Source: Circinella umbellata (lineage: Eukaryota > Mucoromycota > Mucoromycetes > Mucorales > Lichtheimiaceae). From it: a stretch of 64,000 nt of DNA. Location: assembly GCA_025093555.1 (NCBI GenBank), contig JAIWNF010000031.1, forward strand, positions 186,001 through 250,000, in the 5' to 3' direction. The notes under the pieces were generated by a model. The model saw nothing but the letters and a program-made list of their open reading frames with translations, was not told the DNA's origin and did no database searches. How positions within the stretch are numbered: the stretch's first letter is position 1; every line of letters begins with the position of its first letter. The position numbers were made by a program, and so were the translations under genes. Shown in pieces: positions 1 to 12,386 of the stretch.

Positions 1-164
1 GGGATTCCTCGCAAACCAGCCGGCACACCACTCAATGAATTCTGATAATACCGGCGATAAAAAGCATAGGCTGTCAATGCAGCAGCTGTGAAAGCACTTG
101 CAAATGAAAGAAATCTATCCTTGTTATGAAGGCCTGTTAGAGCGTCATCTGATATAATGTCCAT
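1..164 (-). CDS. cytochrome P450, N-terminal exon (partial)
   Basis: The minus-strand frame opens at an ATG (162-164) and runs off the window start, giving 54 residues. It shows a short polar lead, a hydrophobic segment (about residues 18-34, rich in Ala/Phe/Tyr), then RRYY and a GVPAGLRGIP stretch. This is the layout of a microsomal P450 N-terminus: ER anchor, basic stop-transfer, Pro/Gly hinge. It resembles the first exons of the two complete P450s at 4603 and 8955 (anchor, then YKQQKRI, then KEIP.PK). The haem-binding part lies outside the window. The assignment is inferred from that resemblance and from clustering, so another N-anchored ER protein is possible. Confidence 0.5.
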   Translation of the reverse strand, partial: MDIISDDALTGLHNKDRFLSFASAFTAAALTAYAFYRRYYQNSLSGVPAGLRGI

Positions 165-930
165 TTTTTTGATGTTTTTTTTGTTTGAGTGCTTAATATC
201 TATTTATATATATATATATATAATGGGAAGAGTTTTTTTTAAAAAAAAAAGAAAAACACAAAAGAGAAAAGAGAAAAGAAAAGCATCTGTTTTAATGTTT
301 CTCTCTCTTTATATATGTATGTATATTGAAAGCAAGTTTCTTGTATCAAGTAATAGACGCCATTTTCCTCCTTGATATGTTTCTAGCCCATCACAAAGGA
401 TTTAGCATAATAAAAAAAGGAGGTAAAATTTATTGAAAACTTCTACCCATGAAAAGAAGAAGTGTTGCAGTGTTTCTAAAAAGCTTTTAATCCTAATAAA
501 AATATACAAGAATAATCCACTGTAAGCAGCTACAAGATTTCTATTATGGATCAGAACATTATAAAAGCTTGGCTATTTTATTTTTGTAACTTTCCCTAAC
601 CTATTTATCTGTGCATAGTGACTTTTACACCCTTCTTATTCTTGGATGGGACCTTATTATGTAAATCTAAACGATAACAATAAGCTTATTTAGAACTACT
701 CCTTGATTTGCTTGTCACTATGGTCCTTTTTCTATTGTTACTTAAAAGGCATAAATATTTAGTATTATAAACCTTTTTTATGGTAAGGTGTACATCTACG
801 TCTATTTAAATATGTATAGTTTATTCTGCAATAGCATGAAAGTTACTAGTATTTATTCTTGTATCGATTAATTATCTGATAAGTTTCTTAATTGTATTAA
901 GTAAAGGCTTTGACATATCAACATTATTAT
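165..930. other. intergenic, P450 upstream region
   Basis: AT-rich DNA with A/T runs and a short (TA)n. It lies upstream of the minus-strand P450 and so should hold its promoter. I see no coding frame and no copy of the GTAAC-N7-GTTAC dyad found upstream of the other two P450s. Confidence 0.6.
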
Positions 931-3612
931 AGGGTAGTGCTACCTGTGCGATTTTTTTTTCTTAGCGGTGCGATTTTTTTCTCGCGGGTTTTAAATTGTA
1001 GTGATACAGCGCAAACAGCCATAGCCAATCCTCTAGTGATATTACCAGTACGACTTCTCTTACTAAACATACTTCATTAAGACTCATACATTTTTTTTCT
1101 CTAAGTATAATAACTTCTTATGAATGATATTCGTTTTAATTAATTTTACACTATTGAAACCAACCTACTAAAATTAATACGTAATATAGAATATACGTAT
1201 AAATTTTTACTGTTCATTGATGATAACTTATCTACAGAAAGGAGATAATTTTCTTGAATTTTTTGATTAAAATGGCTTTATTGGTGCGATTTTTCATTTT
1301 TTTTTAAAAAAAAATTACAAGTGCTTATCCGTGCGATTTTTTTGTCTGGGCGTAAAATATGAGAAAAAGCTGTGCGATTTTTTTTTTTAATTCTAAATGC
1401 CATAGCTAACAGTTTATCTGATAATGTAAAATTAGTCCACTAAAATATAATATAAAGGTATGTCGATAATGACTAGTTATTAGCACTGACTTGCTCAATA
1501 TTATTCACAAAAAAGAAGATAATACTCTTGGGTTATTTGATTAAAATGGCTTTATTTGTGCGATTTTTTTTCTAACTCACTGGTTCGTGAATTATCTTAT
1601 TAACAGCATCTATTTATTTGGTATTTTATTATTATTTTGTCGATCTTATCAACGATAATACAATGGTTTCAATATAGCAACAATCAATAATATTATCTTC
1701 TGCATTGTATTGAGTATTCTTCAAACTACTTCAGAAAACAGTTGCATCATTGTAGATAGGAGACACATAAAGTAAAAACATAATTAGTTTTATGTCCCTC
1801 TAATTTGAAGTATTGTTAATTGACGTGCATACGTACGTATGATCAGAACATTCCGAGTGTGTTAGTTAGATATAAGAGACATCCTTTGATGACTAGATAC
1901 GTACATGAGTAATTTCTGTAGGGAATAATATCAATACTAGACCTTGATTTAAAATGTTTTCGAATTTTCTGATCGACAAATGAACAGTGCTCATCCATTC
2001 TTGAAACAACATTTCCTGGCAAATGTTCCACAAGAAATAAAGCAAAACGTTCTGACCTTCATTTGTTTTACAACCTGCTCCTTCTGTAAATATGTATCAC
2101 CAGTCAGTATCTATTTATTATTTGATATTGACACAATTACGTACTATCATAGCAAAAACTATAGAAGTTACTACCTAATTTACTGACCACCTTTATGCCC
2201 ATCATGTACTTAATCCACGGTTAGGTAAATGTAGTTTGAAGTACTGTACCACGAGTTATGCTGCCCATGAAAACATTTTTAAACGATATTTTCTATTTTT
2301 GTTGATTAGTGTTGTGCTGTTTAAAGCTCCAGAATTATATAAAATTTGCTACACATTTCCCATATAAGATGAAGTTTGATGATGTACATTCGAAAATAGA
2401 TAGTATAAATGACTAGTGGCATACTCTGCTTCTATACAGTTGCACCTCTGTTGAGCAATAAAGTAGACGATTCTTGACTCGCTTTGACACACGTGGCTTC
2501 AGACGGAAAACTCCATATCCACGATTTTCCCATTAAAATGAATTTACAAATGGATATAGTCAGCTTATTGTTTTATACAGTTTTGGCTTGGAACATTACA
2601 CTATAAGCAATATGTAAAATATTAAGTTAAATCGAACAGATAATGAGTTATGTTAATAGAAGATCTATGTAGTCATGGAGATCATTTCTAAAAAAAATCG
2701 CACAAGTAAAGCCATTTTAATCAAATAACCCAAGAGTATTATCTTCTTTTTTGTGAATAATATTGAGCAAGTCAGTGCTAATAACTAGTCATAATCGACA
2801 TATCTTTATATTATATTTTAGTGGACTAATTTTACATTATCAGATAAACTGTTAGCTATGGCATTTAGAATTAAAAAAAAAATCGCACAGCTTTTTCTCA
2901 TATTTTACGCCCAGACAAAAAAATCGCACGGATAAGCACTTGTAATTTTTTTTAAAAAAGATAAAAAAAATCGCACCGCACTACCAATAAAGCCGTTTTT
3001 AATCAAATAATCCAAATGCATTATCTGTTTTTTGTGTATAATATGCGAGCAAGTTGGTGCTAATAACTAGTCATTATCGACATACCTTTATATTATATTT
3101 TAGTGGACTAATTTTACACTGTCAAATAAACTGATAGCAATGCCATTCAGAAGTAAAAAAAAAATCGCACAGCTTTTTCTCATATTTTACGCCCAGACAA
3201 AAAAATCGCACGGATAAGCACTTGTAATTTTTTTTTAAAAAAAAATGAAAAATCGCACCAATAAAGCCATTTTAATCAAAAAATTCAAGAAAATTATCTC
3301 CTTTCTGTAGATAAGTTATCATCAATGAACAGTAAAAATTTATACGTATATTCTATATTACGTATTAATTTTAGTAGGTTGGTTTCAATAGTGTAAAATT
3401 AATTAAAACGAATATCATTCATAAGAAGTTATTATACTTAGAGAAAAAAAAATGTATGAGTCTTAATGAAGTATGTTTAGTAAGAGAAGTCGTACTGGTA
3501 ATATCACTAGAGGATTGGCTATGGCTGTTTGCGCTGTATCACTACAATTTAAAACCCGCGAGAAAAAAATCGCACCGCTAAGAAAAAAAAATCGCACAGG
3601 TAGCACTACCCT
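931..3612. mobile_element. non-autonomous foldback DNA transposon with long inverted arms
   Basis: The left arm begins AGGGTAGTGCTACCTGTGCG at 931 and the right arm ends in its exact reverse complement at 3612. Matching continues inward for about 640 bp on the left (to about 1572) and about 920 bp on the right (from about 2691); the excess is an internal tandem unit. The arms carry repeated GTGCGAT plus T-run motifs (starts near 946, 968, 1284, 1331, 1372 and 1558; complements at many sites in the right arm). The 6 bp on each side read TATTAT, a possible target duplication. The 1.1 kb core has no long ORF, so the element is probably mobilised in trans. The superfamily is not clear. Confidence 0.85.
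2691..3265. repeat. tandem duplication inside the right foldback arm
   Basis: A unit of roughly 290 bp (from the AAAAAAAATCGCAC motif through GCCATTTTAATCAAA, TAACTAGTCAT, CGCCCAGAC and CGGATAAGCACTTG) occurs twice in a row at about 2691-2985 and 2986-3265. The left arm has a single counterpart. The copies differ by scattered substitutions. At the junction (about 2976-2986) the sequence GCACCGCACTACC resembles the outer tip of the element. Confidence 0.8.
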
Positions 3613-4602
3613 TATTATATATTACGTACATTTGATAGCGCGAAAATACTATACACTTGAGCTACGCATTTCAGTGTTATTATTGATACCGGTCGCAATA
3701 AGCAGAGTAAAAGAAATAAAAGTATTTTATACATAGGTTACAGATAACAACTGAAAAAACAATATACTGTGACGAAGACCGAAAAAAAAAAGGATTAAGT
3801 TTTAGATGTAGTGCTTTTTTTTCGGGAGGCAAAAGCAGGGAGATGGGAAAAAGATCGATAACCTCTTAATCTTATTATTGCATAGTATGATTTTTTTTTG
3901 TCTGTCCCCTCTTATTGTAAACAATCGAAGGTGCATTTTTTTTTTGTTTATTGAAAATTATTTTACAGTTGCTATTGTATAACACAGACTATCAACAAGG
4001 GTTACATGAAACTTTAATGTAGTATACGTTTGTGCTATAATAATTTAGAAAAAAATTGTAACACCAGGCGTAAAAATCAAAATGCATTTTTTAGTAATTA
4101 CATTGAGAGTTTTTTTAAATAATGGGCAAGAAATATATTACTGATACAACAAGTGTAACATTTTGTGTTACTGAAGAACAGTTGTCTGAGCATCGCCCCA
4201 TTATTATTATTATTTTCCATTTTGAGTCACGTTTGTAATCTATTATACGTGATCCTTGTCTCTAGTACTATCAATATTAATAAAAGCAATTTTCATATGA
4301 CCACTAAAATAAATAAATATGTATTAGGCAGCTGATAGTTTCAAGTTAACTGAATAATGTAAACACAGAAATCGATCGGTGTAAAAGTTATTATGAAGAA
4401 CCTGCAGGTGTGTGCTACATAATTTGTGAAGAAATGCAAGATTTATATTTTTAAGTACACAATCGAAGAATATTTTAGTAACATTACTATTCTAGAAACT
4501 CTGTTAAAAATTTTTTTTCTTTCTTCCCTTTAACTTATTATTCCCTTTCTTTTTCAGCTTTTCCACTCTTTTTTTATATATTTACTAATTGTTATAATAA
4601 TA
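3613..4602. other. intergenic, promoter side of P450-1
   Basis: No coding frame is supported. The stretch from about 4150 is partly alignable with the region upstream of the second P450 (8425-8954), including a shared dyad and a CTTTCTTTTTCAGCTTTTCC-type pyrimidine tract just before the start codon. The duplication that made the tandem P450s therefore appears to have included promoter sequence. Confidence 0.6.
4155..4171. promoter_or_regulatory. candidate regulatory dyad GTAAC-N7-GTTAC (P450-1)
   Basis: Perfect 5-bp inverted repeat with a 7-nt spacer, about 450 bp upstream of the P450-1 start. The same dyad with a partly different spacer lies about 520 bp upstream of P450-2. A protein-binding role is inferred from conservation between the duplicates. 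Confidence 0.35.
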
Positions 4603-6933
4603 ATGCCCTTATTCAGTAGCACTTGGTTTACTAATAATAGAGATTCAACATTTGCCTCTGCTGTAGGTGCCTCTGCTGCTGTCGCTTTTGCACTATTGGT
4701 AGCATATAAACAGCAAAAGCGAATCACTTCCTCCCAACAACCTGGAGCCAAAGAAATACCTATCCCGAAGGGGCAGTACCCCCTTTTTGGTATACATCTA
4801 TTTTTTTTCTCCTTGTTATATTATAGCAATAATTGATGTACTTGGTTTTTGATCCGACTACCATTTATTTTATTTTACTTTTTTAAAAAATAGGACATCT
4901 TCTGTCGTTGGGACCTATGGCATCACGAACAATTACTGAATGGCACAACGAGCTCGGTAGTACGTATGCCTGTTTGGTTTTTTTTTTCAATCTATTTAAT
5001 GCTATGAATTACAATGTCAGTTGTCTCCAGCGCCGTGACATTTGTTATATTAACTTTGATTGGTTATGATTGTTTGCTCAGGCGATATCATTCAATTGAA
5101 TATGGGAATCCAAAAGTGGATTATGTTGAATGATCCGAAGATGGCCCACGATGTTTTTGTTACTCAAGGTGCCGTTGCATCTTCCAGACCCTACATGGCA
5201 TTTACTTATCAAAAATATGCAATGGGTGGAAAGTAAGTCTCTTCTTAATTTTTTAAATATATCATCTACAAAAAAAAACTATGACTTCTAGCAACTTTGT
5301 ATACTTACTCGTATTGTGGACGTACATTACAGAGGAGTTATTTTTACTGATGCAAACAAGAGTTGGAGAAATACACGGAAGGCTGGTAAGAAACGATAGC
5401 AGTAAATGGTTTTCAATGAATAATGCGCAGAAAATTATTTGATACGTACATAAATTGATTATATTTTATTTATAAATGAATAAATAAACAGCGCTAACTA
5501 TTTTGGCACCAAAAATGGTTGACACTTTCCGGGATGTAATTGAACAAGAAGTTGAATATCTTGTCGAAAATCTGGTCACGAATTCTGATCCTTTTTCCGG
5601 TGTCAATCCTATTAAGTATCTGCAACTTGCATCTCTTAACTTAATTTTGACAACATGCTATGCAAAGCGTGCACAATCTATCGATGATGATTTATTTAAA
5701 AAAATTGTAAAATACGTTGAGGATTGTGTTGTATACGGAAGTCCAGCAAATGATCTTTCGACGTTTGTGCCCATTATGAAGTTTTTGGATTTGTTTAACG
5801 GTGGAAAGAGAAAAGCTGAAGGTGAACGCTTACTTGCATTCAGACGAAACACAGTAAGAGACAATCTTATCAAAGAAGCTCGGGCCTCTTCTGAAAAATG
5901 TTTCATCAACACTTTGTATGAAATTAAGAACGAACATGATTTAGATGATGATGATATTTTGGTTATCATGAGTGATTTACTTATTGCTGGTACAGACACT
6001 ACCAGTATTTCATTGAGTTGGGCCTTAGTACTTCTGGTTAATCGCCCACATATTCAAAAAAAGATGCAAGCCGAACTGGATGCTTTTAAAGCTGAATATA
6101 AACGAGTACCTACATTTGGCGATCGTTCAAATCTTCCTTACATTGCCGCTGTTCAGCGAGAATGCTTGAGATACCGAAATGTCACTCAGTTTGGCATGTC
6201 TCACGTTGCAGATGAAGATAGTACGTTATTTATTATAATATAAAAAAAGACGAATATTGTTGATTAATGTTTTTGTGTTTACTATGATTTGCTAGTTGAA
6301 TCCCAAGGTTACATCCTTCCCAAGGGATCTATTATTTTCAGTAGTATGTTAATCTACCCTTTATAATCAAAATACAAAAGCACGTATTGCTTTCTGTATG
6401 ATTTCCAACGTTATTGTGTTAATCATGAAAGCCAAACTTTTATTTATAGACATGACTGGCATTCATATGAACCCTAACGTATATAAAGACCCAGAAGAAT
6501 TTAATCCAGATCGTTTCTTGAACCTCGAATCCACTATGTATGCTGCTGCCAACGGTCGATTTGAAAACCGAGATCATTATCAATTTGGATGGGGAAGGTA
6601 ATAAAAAAAAAGTCTACTTGATTATTTTGAGTAATGCTACATATTGATACTAATCTGACATACTCTAAATAGACGTATTTGCCCTGGTAGTTATCTTGTA
6701 AGTAATTAAAAACAACTGGTCATGACTGTAGTTATATGAAATGGTAATCTAATAAGTTTTTATAGTCTGAAGTTGAAATGTTTGCTGCTTTGATCCAAAT
6801 TTTTGCCAATTATAATATTGAACCTCCATTGAATGAAAAGGGACAGCCTGTTTATCCAGATGATAATAAGGCAATTGATGCTGGTATGGTAATGACTCCT
6901 ATTTCTTACAATGTGCGGGTTATCAAGCGCTAG
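4603..6933 (+). CDS. microsomal cytochrome P450 monooxygenase (copy 1)
   Basis: Haem-thiolate monooxygenase, anchored in the ER and fed by a reductase partner; substrate unknown. Nine exons: 4603-4789, 4894-4959, 5082-5232, 5333-5385, 5492-6220, 6296-6343, 6450-6597, 6673-6697, 6766-6933, all phases agreeing, 524 residues. Visible motifs: N-terminal anchor (about residues 15-35) followed by KQQKR; I-helix AGTDTT (about 318-323) for oxygen activation; K-helix ExxR in QRECLR (about 376-379); the FNPDRF segment; and the haem loop FGWGRRICPG with Cys about 464 split across an intron. The next gene downstream is a duplicate with the same eight intron positions and the same exon lengths except the last. 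This copy stops four codons earlier, at CGC TAG, where the duplicate reads on to GCA TAA. Confidence 0.92.
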
Positions 6934-8954
6934 ACTACCTCATAAGTATGAGTAAAAACAAGAAATCAATTCAATCCATTGTAACGTAATTATTCAGTTT
7001 GATCAAAACTAGTATGAAGTTATTTATTATGCATCACCTTCTACTATTAGTCGTCATAGTCTTTCAATTCGTTTCATTAAGAAATAAATATAAAACAAAG
7101 TATAAATTTCAAATAAAATTATTTAGGCTTTTGTCATTAAGTGTAGAGTTTCAAAGCGAAAAAAGAAATGATTTAGAAATTTAGATTCAAATTCATAATT
7201 AATGGCTTAAGGCTACTATATTCTCTGGTAAGAAAGAACATACAATTGCGCCGCTACACTTATTTTGGTTTTACAATAGAAATAAAACAAAAAGCATTTC
7301 TAACTATATTAGTAATTACTATGATATTATTATTCTTCATACTGTATTTCGTCTACGTATGTTGTATTGAATCTAGTTTAATAACATTGTCACAATAAAT
7401 ATTAAGAAGTTGTTACTCCATATGTTGGGAAGCATTTTTAGCCATTATCTTGCACATTATAGGAATTGAATATAATAACAATGAAGTAGTATATTTTTGC
7501 TAATTATGTAATCACGACAACGTTTATTTGCTCATTAAAACATAACTGACATCGAATTGATTAAACAACGTATCAATTTTGCACATTCGTACATTTTACC
7601 AAGTTGCAAATAATTGAATACATCGCGCTAAAAAGATCTGTATGAAATGATACTACAGCCTGATAACGATTCTTGCGATAAACATAATTTTTTAGAAAGA
7701 AAAATCGCCGTCTCAAAATCCCTGAAAGATTAGACCGCGAGGAGGGGCTATACAATATTGTGCTTTTTTTTGTTTTGTTTTAGCCTCATGTGTTTTTACA
7801 GATCTATTAGATATTGTTGTTATTCACGAACCAACGCCTTGGAATTTCAATTCAAGAAAAAAAAAAGCTATTAATAACAATATTTAGAGAACTTCTATTA
7901 AAACAAGTTTATGTATAATAGGTTGATCATTTCTTGCGCTACTATTAAAGTGAAATTAACGGGGATGACTGTATATTTCTTTTATTACTAGAAGACGAAT
8001 TTATCGCCGCATGTGTCTACATTATTATTTTCGTCTATTTTATAAGTATATATTTCTTTGAATAATCTTTTCATAAAACGTCAAAAGCTGTAAAAACCTT
8101 ACGTACTTCTAACTTGAATTTCTTCTGCAGAATTTTGGTGGAGAGAAAAGGAGTAATGTTATATAGGACAGATCAAATGTTTTATTTGTCTTATAAAAGC
8201 TCAATGTAGTATTTCTTCATAGGTTCTAAATAAAATCATATTTTATGTAATGTATATAGTTAAAATACAATATCAATGAACCAAGTGCATAACATCAGAA
8301 AATTAAATCATACGACAGTTTCTTATCTGTTATTATTCTTGAAGAAAACCTGTAACATTGGTTCGCGATCCATTTTTAGTACTATCAAGGTTTTGTATTT
8401 ATAGGGTAAAGAGCTCCATTACTGACTCAACCAAGTGTAACCCTTTGTGTTACTAGAGAAGAACTTCGTTGTTATGGTTGGAGTTGAAAATATTTTTAAT
8501 ATGAAAATATTTCGCTTAATAGATTAGCGCATTTTTGTAATGCAAGGAATGTGCCTTCATTTTTTTTTTTGTTGCTTCTACTACTATGCCAATACGTAAT
8601 AATAAGAAATCTTATACGAAGAACAATATAAACAAAATATATATTTGACCTTTGATAAAAATGGTTGAATATGAAAATAACTATGAGCGGTGTAAACAAT
8701 GATATGTGCAACCTAGTTACAAATGTGTGTGTGACATGACTTTTGATGAAGTGAAAGGATTGATAGCTGGTGTTGTATTTTTGATTCTTTTTATTTACAT
8801 AATCGAAAACGATTTATTAACATTTACTATTTGAGAAACTTTGTTGAAAAAGCCTTTTTTTTTTCTTTTTTTTTTATCTTACTTGCCTCTTTCTTTTTCA
8901 GCTTTTCCGCCTTTTATATATATATATATATATTTACTAAGTGTTATAATAATA
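6934..8954. other. intergenic between tandem P450s
   Basis: Two kb of AT-rich DNA without a supported gene. It holds an isolated fragment (about 7950-7975, GTGAAATTAACGGGGATGAC) resembling the tip of the pogo-like MITE at 57782-58525, and from about 8370 sequence related to the P450-1 upstream region. The (TA)n at about 8920-8932 lies immediately before the start region of P450-2. Confidence 0.6.
8437..8453. promoter_or_regulatory. candidate regulatory dyad GTAAC-N7-GTTAC (P450-2)
   Basis: Same 5-bp inverted repeat and spacing as the dyad at 4155-4171, embedded in AAGTGTAAC....TTTGTGTTACT in both places. Retention in both promoters suggests either function or simply recent duplication. Confidence 0.35.
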
Positions 8955-11340
8955 ATGCCATTATTCAGTAGCACTTGGATCACTAATAATCAAGATAAGG
9001 CACTTGCCTCCGCTGTAGGTGCTACTGCTGTTGTCACTTTGGCACTATTAGCAGTATATAAACAACAAAAACGAATTACTGCCTCCCAACGATCTGGACT
9101 CAAAGAAATTCCTACACCCAAGGAACAATATCCCTTTTTTGGTACACATCTTCAAACCTTCAAATTTTTAAAAGAGGAAATATAGATTTTTTTTTTATTA
9201 TCGTATATATTAATTATTTGTTTCTATTTATTTATATTTTTTCAAAAAAAAAAACAAACAAACAAACAAACAAACAAAAAATAGGTCATCTTCTTTCTCT
9301 GGGATCGGTGGTGTCACGCCGGATTACTGAATGGCACAACGAGCTTGGTAGTACGTATTATTGGCTGGTTTTTCTTTTAACCCATATGATGTTGTGTATT
9401 ACAGTGTCAACTCTATCCATCCTTGTGTAACGTAATATATTAACTCTCATAATCATAATCCTTTATTATTTCCCCAGGCGATATCATTCAATTGAATATG
9501 GGAATTCAAAAATGGGTTATGTTGAATGATCCGAAAATGGCCCACGAGGTTTTTGTTACAAAAGGTGCCGTTGCCTCTGCCAGACCCTATATGGCATTTA
9601 CTTATCAAAATTATGCAATGGGTGGAAGGTGAGTTTATATGTCTTTAATATATTTAATTTACAAAAACACAATTATCATTGTACCGAATTTATATACTTA
9701 TTGGCGTGTGTGAATGTGTACTAAAGAGGTGTTGTATATACCGATGGTGGCAAGACTTGGAGAAATACTCGGAGGGCTGGTAAGACATGGCAACATTAGA
9801 CCCGTTTTATAACGAGTGGCTTATAACAAGTATTTACTGATTCATTTCGCTATATTATAAATGCTAATATTTTTATAGTGGTAGCTACGTTGGCACCAAA
9901 AATGGTCGAAACTTTCCGGGATGTAATTGAACAAGAAGTTGCATATCTTGTTGAAAATCTGGTCTCAAATTCTGATCCTGTTACCGGTGTCAATCCTGTT
10001 CAATATTGTCAGCTTGCGTCACTTAATTTGCTCTTGACAACATGCTTAGCAAAGCGTGCAAAATCTGTCAACGATGACTTATTCAAACAACTAATCAAAT
10101 ACGTTGAGGCCAGTATTGCATATGGAAGTCCAGAAAATGATGTTTCGACATATGTACCCATTATGAAATTTTTGGATTTGTTTAACGGTGGAAAGAGAAA
10201 AGCTGAAGGTGAACGTTTGCTTGCATTTAGACTTAAAACATTAAGAGAAGATCTTATCAAAGAAGCTCGGGCCTCTTCTGAAAAATGTTTCATCAATACT
10301 TTGTATGAAATGAAGGATGAACATAATTTGGATGACGATGATATTTTGGTTACAATGAGTGATTTACTCATTGCGGGTACAGATACTACGAGTGTTTCTA
10401 TGAGTTGGGCGTTGATACTTTTGGTCAATCGTCCACATATTCAACAAAAGATGCAAGCCGAAATAGATGCTTTTAAAGCTGAATATAAACGAGTACCTAC
10501 ATTTGGCGATCGTTCAAATCTTCCTTACATTGCCGCTGTTCAGCGAGAGTGTATGAGATACCGAAATATTACTCATTTTGGCATTCCTCACGTTGCTGAT
10601 GAAGATAGTACGTTTTTTATTGTAATATAAGAGAAAAAAATATTATTGATTAATTCTTTTGTATTTTTTATTATTTGCTAGTTGAATGTCAAGGTTATCT
10701 CATTCCCAAGGGATCCATTATGTTTTGTAGTATGTTGATCTATCCGTTATAGCCAAAATACAATAAGGACATTCTTTTTTGTATCCGTTTTGGTTTTATT
10801 GTATTAACCATGAAAAAAAAACAACTTTTCAATTATAGATATGAACGGCATTCATATGAACCCTAACGTATATGAGAACCCAGAAGAATTTAATCCAGAT
10901 CGTTTTTTGAACCTCGGATCTACTATGTATGGTGCTGCCAACGGTCGATTAGAAAACCGAGATCATTATCAATTTGGATGGGGAAGGTAATAAAGCAAAA
11001 CTTAACTTGATTATTTTGAGTATGATGCTACATAATGATACTAATCTGACGTACTTTAATTAGACGTGTTTGTCCTGGTATTTATCTTGTAAGTAATTAA
11101 AAAATAACTGGGCATGACTGTAGTTACATGAAACAGTGATCTAACAATATGTTATTATAGTCCGAAGTCGAGTTGTTTTCTACTTTGATCCAAATCTTTG
11201 CCAATTATACTCTTGAACCACCATTGAATGAAAAGGGTCAAGCTGTTTATCCAGATGATAATGAGGCAATTGATGCCGGTATTGTAATGACTCCAACCCC
11301 TTATAGTGTGCGAGTTGTCAAGCGCTCGGCTACCGCATAA
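8955..11340 (+). CDS. microsomal cytochrome P450 monooxygenase (copy 2)
   Basis: Tandem paralogue of the P450 at 4603. Nine exons: 8955-9141, 9285-9350, 9478-9628, 9727-9779, 9879-10607, 10682-10729, 10839-10986, 11064-11088, 11161-11340; 528 residues. Exon lengths equal those of copy 1 except the last. N-terminal anchor then YKQQKRI; I-helix AGTDTT at about 318-323; ExxR at about 376-379 (QRECMR); FNPDRF; haem loop FGWGRRVCPG, Cys about 464. The Met codon chosen opens the same MPLFSSTW start as copy 1; further in-frame codons lie upstream but read into a pyrimidine tract and (TA)n, so they look untranslated. The second exon is preceded by a (CAAA)n tract in intron 1. Substrate cannot be told from sequence. 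Confidence 0.93.
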
Positions 11341-12386
11341 GTACGAGTGAAAAACAAGAAATCCATTAAATGTATGGTAACTTTTAACATTATTATAAAG
11401 CCACGTAATTATCATGTATTTGTCTTTTATCTACGTATTGATTGATATAACCTATCAATTCATTATCATTGTATATGGATAAATATAGAGCCACTTGTAT
11501 ATTTTAAATAAATCCATTTAAACCTTAGTTATGAGACATATAGACTGTAGTGAAAAGTTAAAAAAAGAGAGGTCTCATGAGTAGTTATGATGTACAGATA
11601 TATGTGCGAAAATAATTTACTATAGAAAGAAACGAAGTTAAAATATATAGTGTATTATTTATTAACATTTTCATTACACGACCCTCAAAAAGAGACCATC
11701 TATTATAATAAAATAAATTATAGCAAAACACATTAGAATAACACATACACTGTACGTAGCAAGAGAAATAACGTATCGCACATGATTATAGATATAGAAA
11801 TTATAATAGTTTGACACAAAATCCCAGATGTTCAAAATTTCATAGTACGTAATTTTTTTTTTCTTTTCGGTTTTCCGTAAGTGAATCGATTTCAACATGT
11901 ACAGGAAGACCAGCTGTTTTCCTGTTTAGTTGTGTTAAAAAAGGAGAACTCAGTTTTGAACAACGAAATACATTGGAAGACACAATAACTAACTATCGAT
12001 TGAATTTATAGTATTTAGTATGCTTGACTAGTTTTTTAAAAACTAAATGTAAAAGACCAGCTGTTTTCTACATACTTGAGAAGCTTCAGTTGCATCATGA
12101 TATGTAGAGAAAGTATTTTGAAATTTCAAGTGCTAACGTTAGCTTATAGCGTTAATAAATTATAATAATCTGTATTTAATCACTCAACTAACAAAGGTCA
12201 TTTGATTTTATAATACAGTACGTATCAGCAGTAAAACACACACACACACACACACACACACAAGACTGTCAAAAAAAAAAATTTCATGCATTGACGAAAA
12301 TTACGTCAACAAAAATCATTTCCTTTTTTTTTCTTTTTTTCTTCTCTTTCTTCTTTACCTATTTTTTCTGTTACCAGTAAAAAAAA
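11341..12386. other. intergenic, P450-2 to H2A
   Basis: AT-rich, with the P450-2 3' flank and the H2A promoter. An (AC)n tract and a long pyrimidine run (about 12321-12360) precede the H2A start. No coding frame is supported. Confidence 0.6.
12236..12262. repeat. (AC)n microsatellite
   Basis: About 13 uninterrupted AC units, roughly 125 bp upstream of the H2A start codon. Confidence 0.95.

Noticed and set aside
3473..3736. 87-codon plus frame near the end of the foldback element
   Set aside because: It lies mostly in the right inverted arm and includes the GTGCGAT-type motifs; the matching stretch of the left arm has no coding meaning.
5658..5999. Antisense open frame (113 codons) inside P450-1, and its counterpart at 10009-10428 in P450-2
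   Set aside because: Both lie opposite the long conserved P450 exon and mirror its codon pattern; the sense frame carries the conserved motifs.
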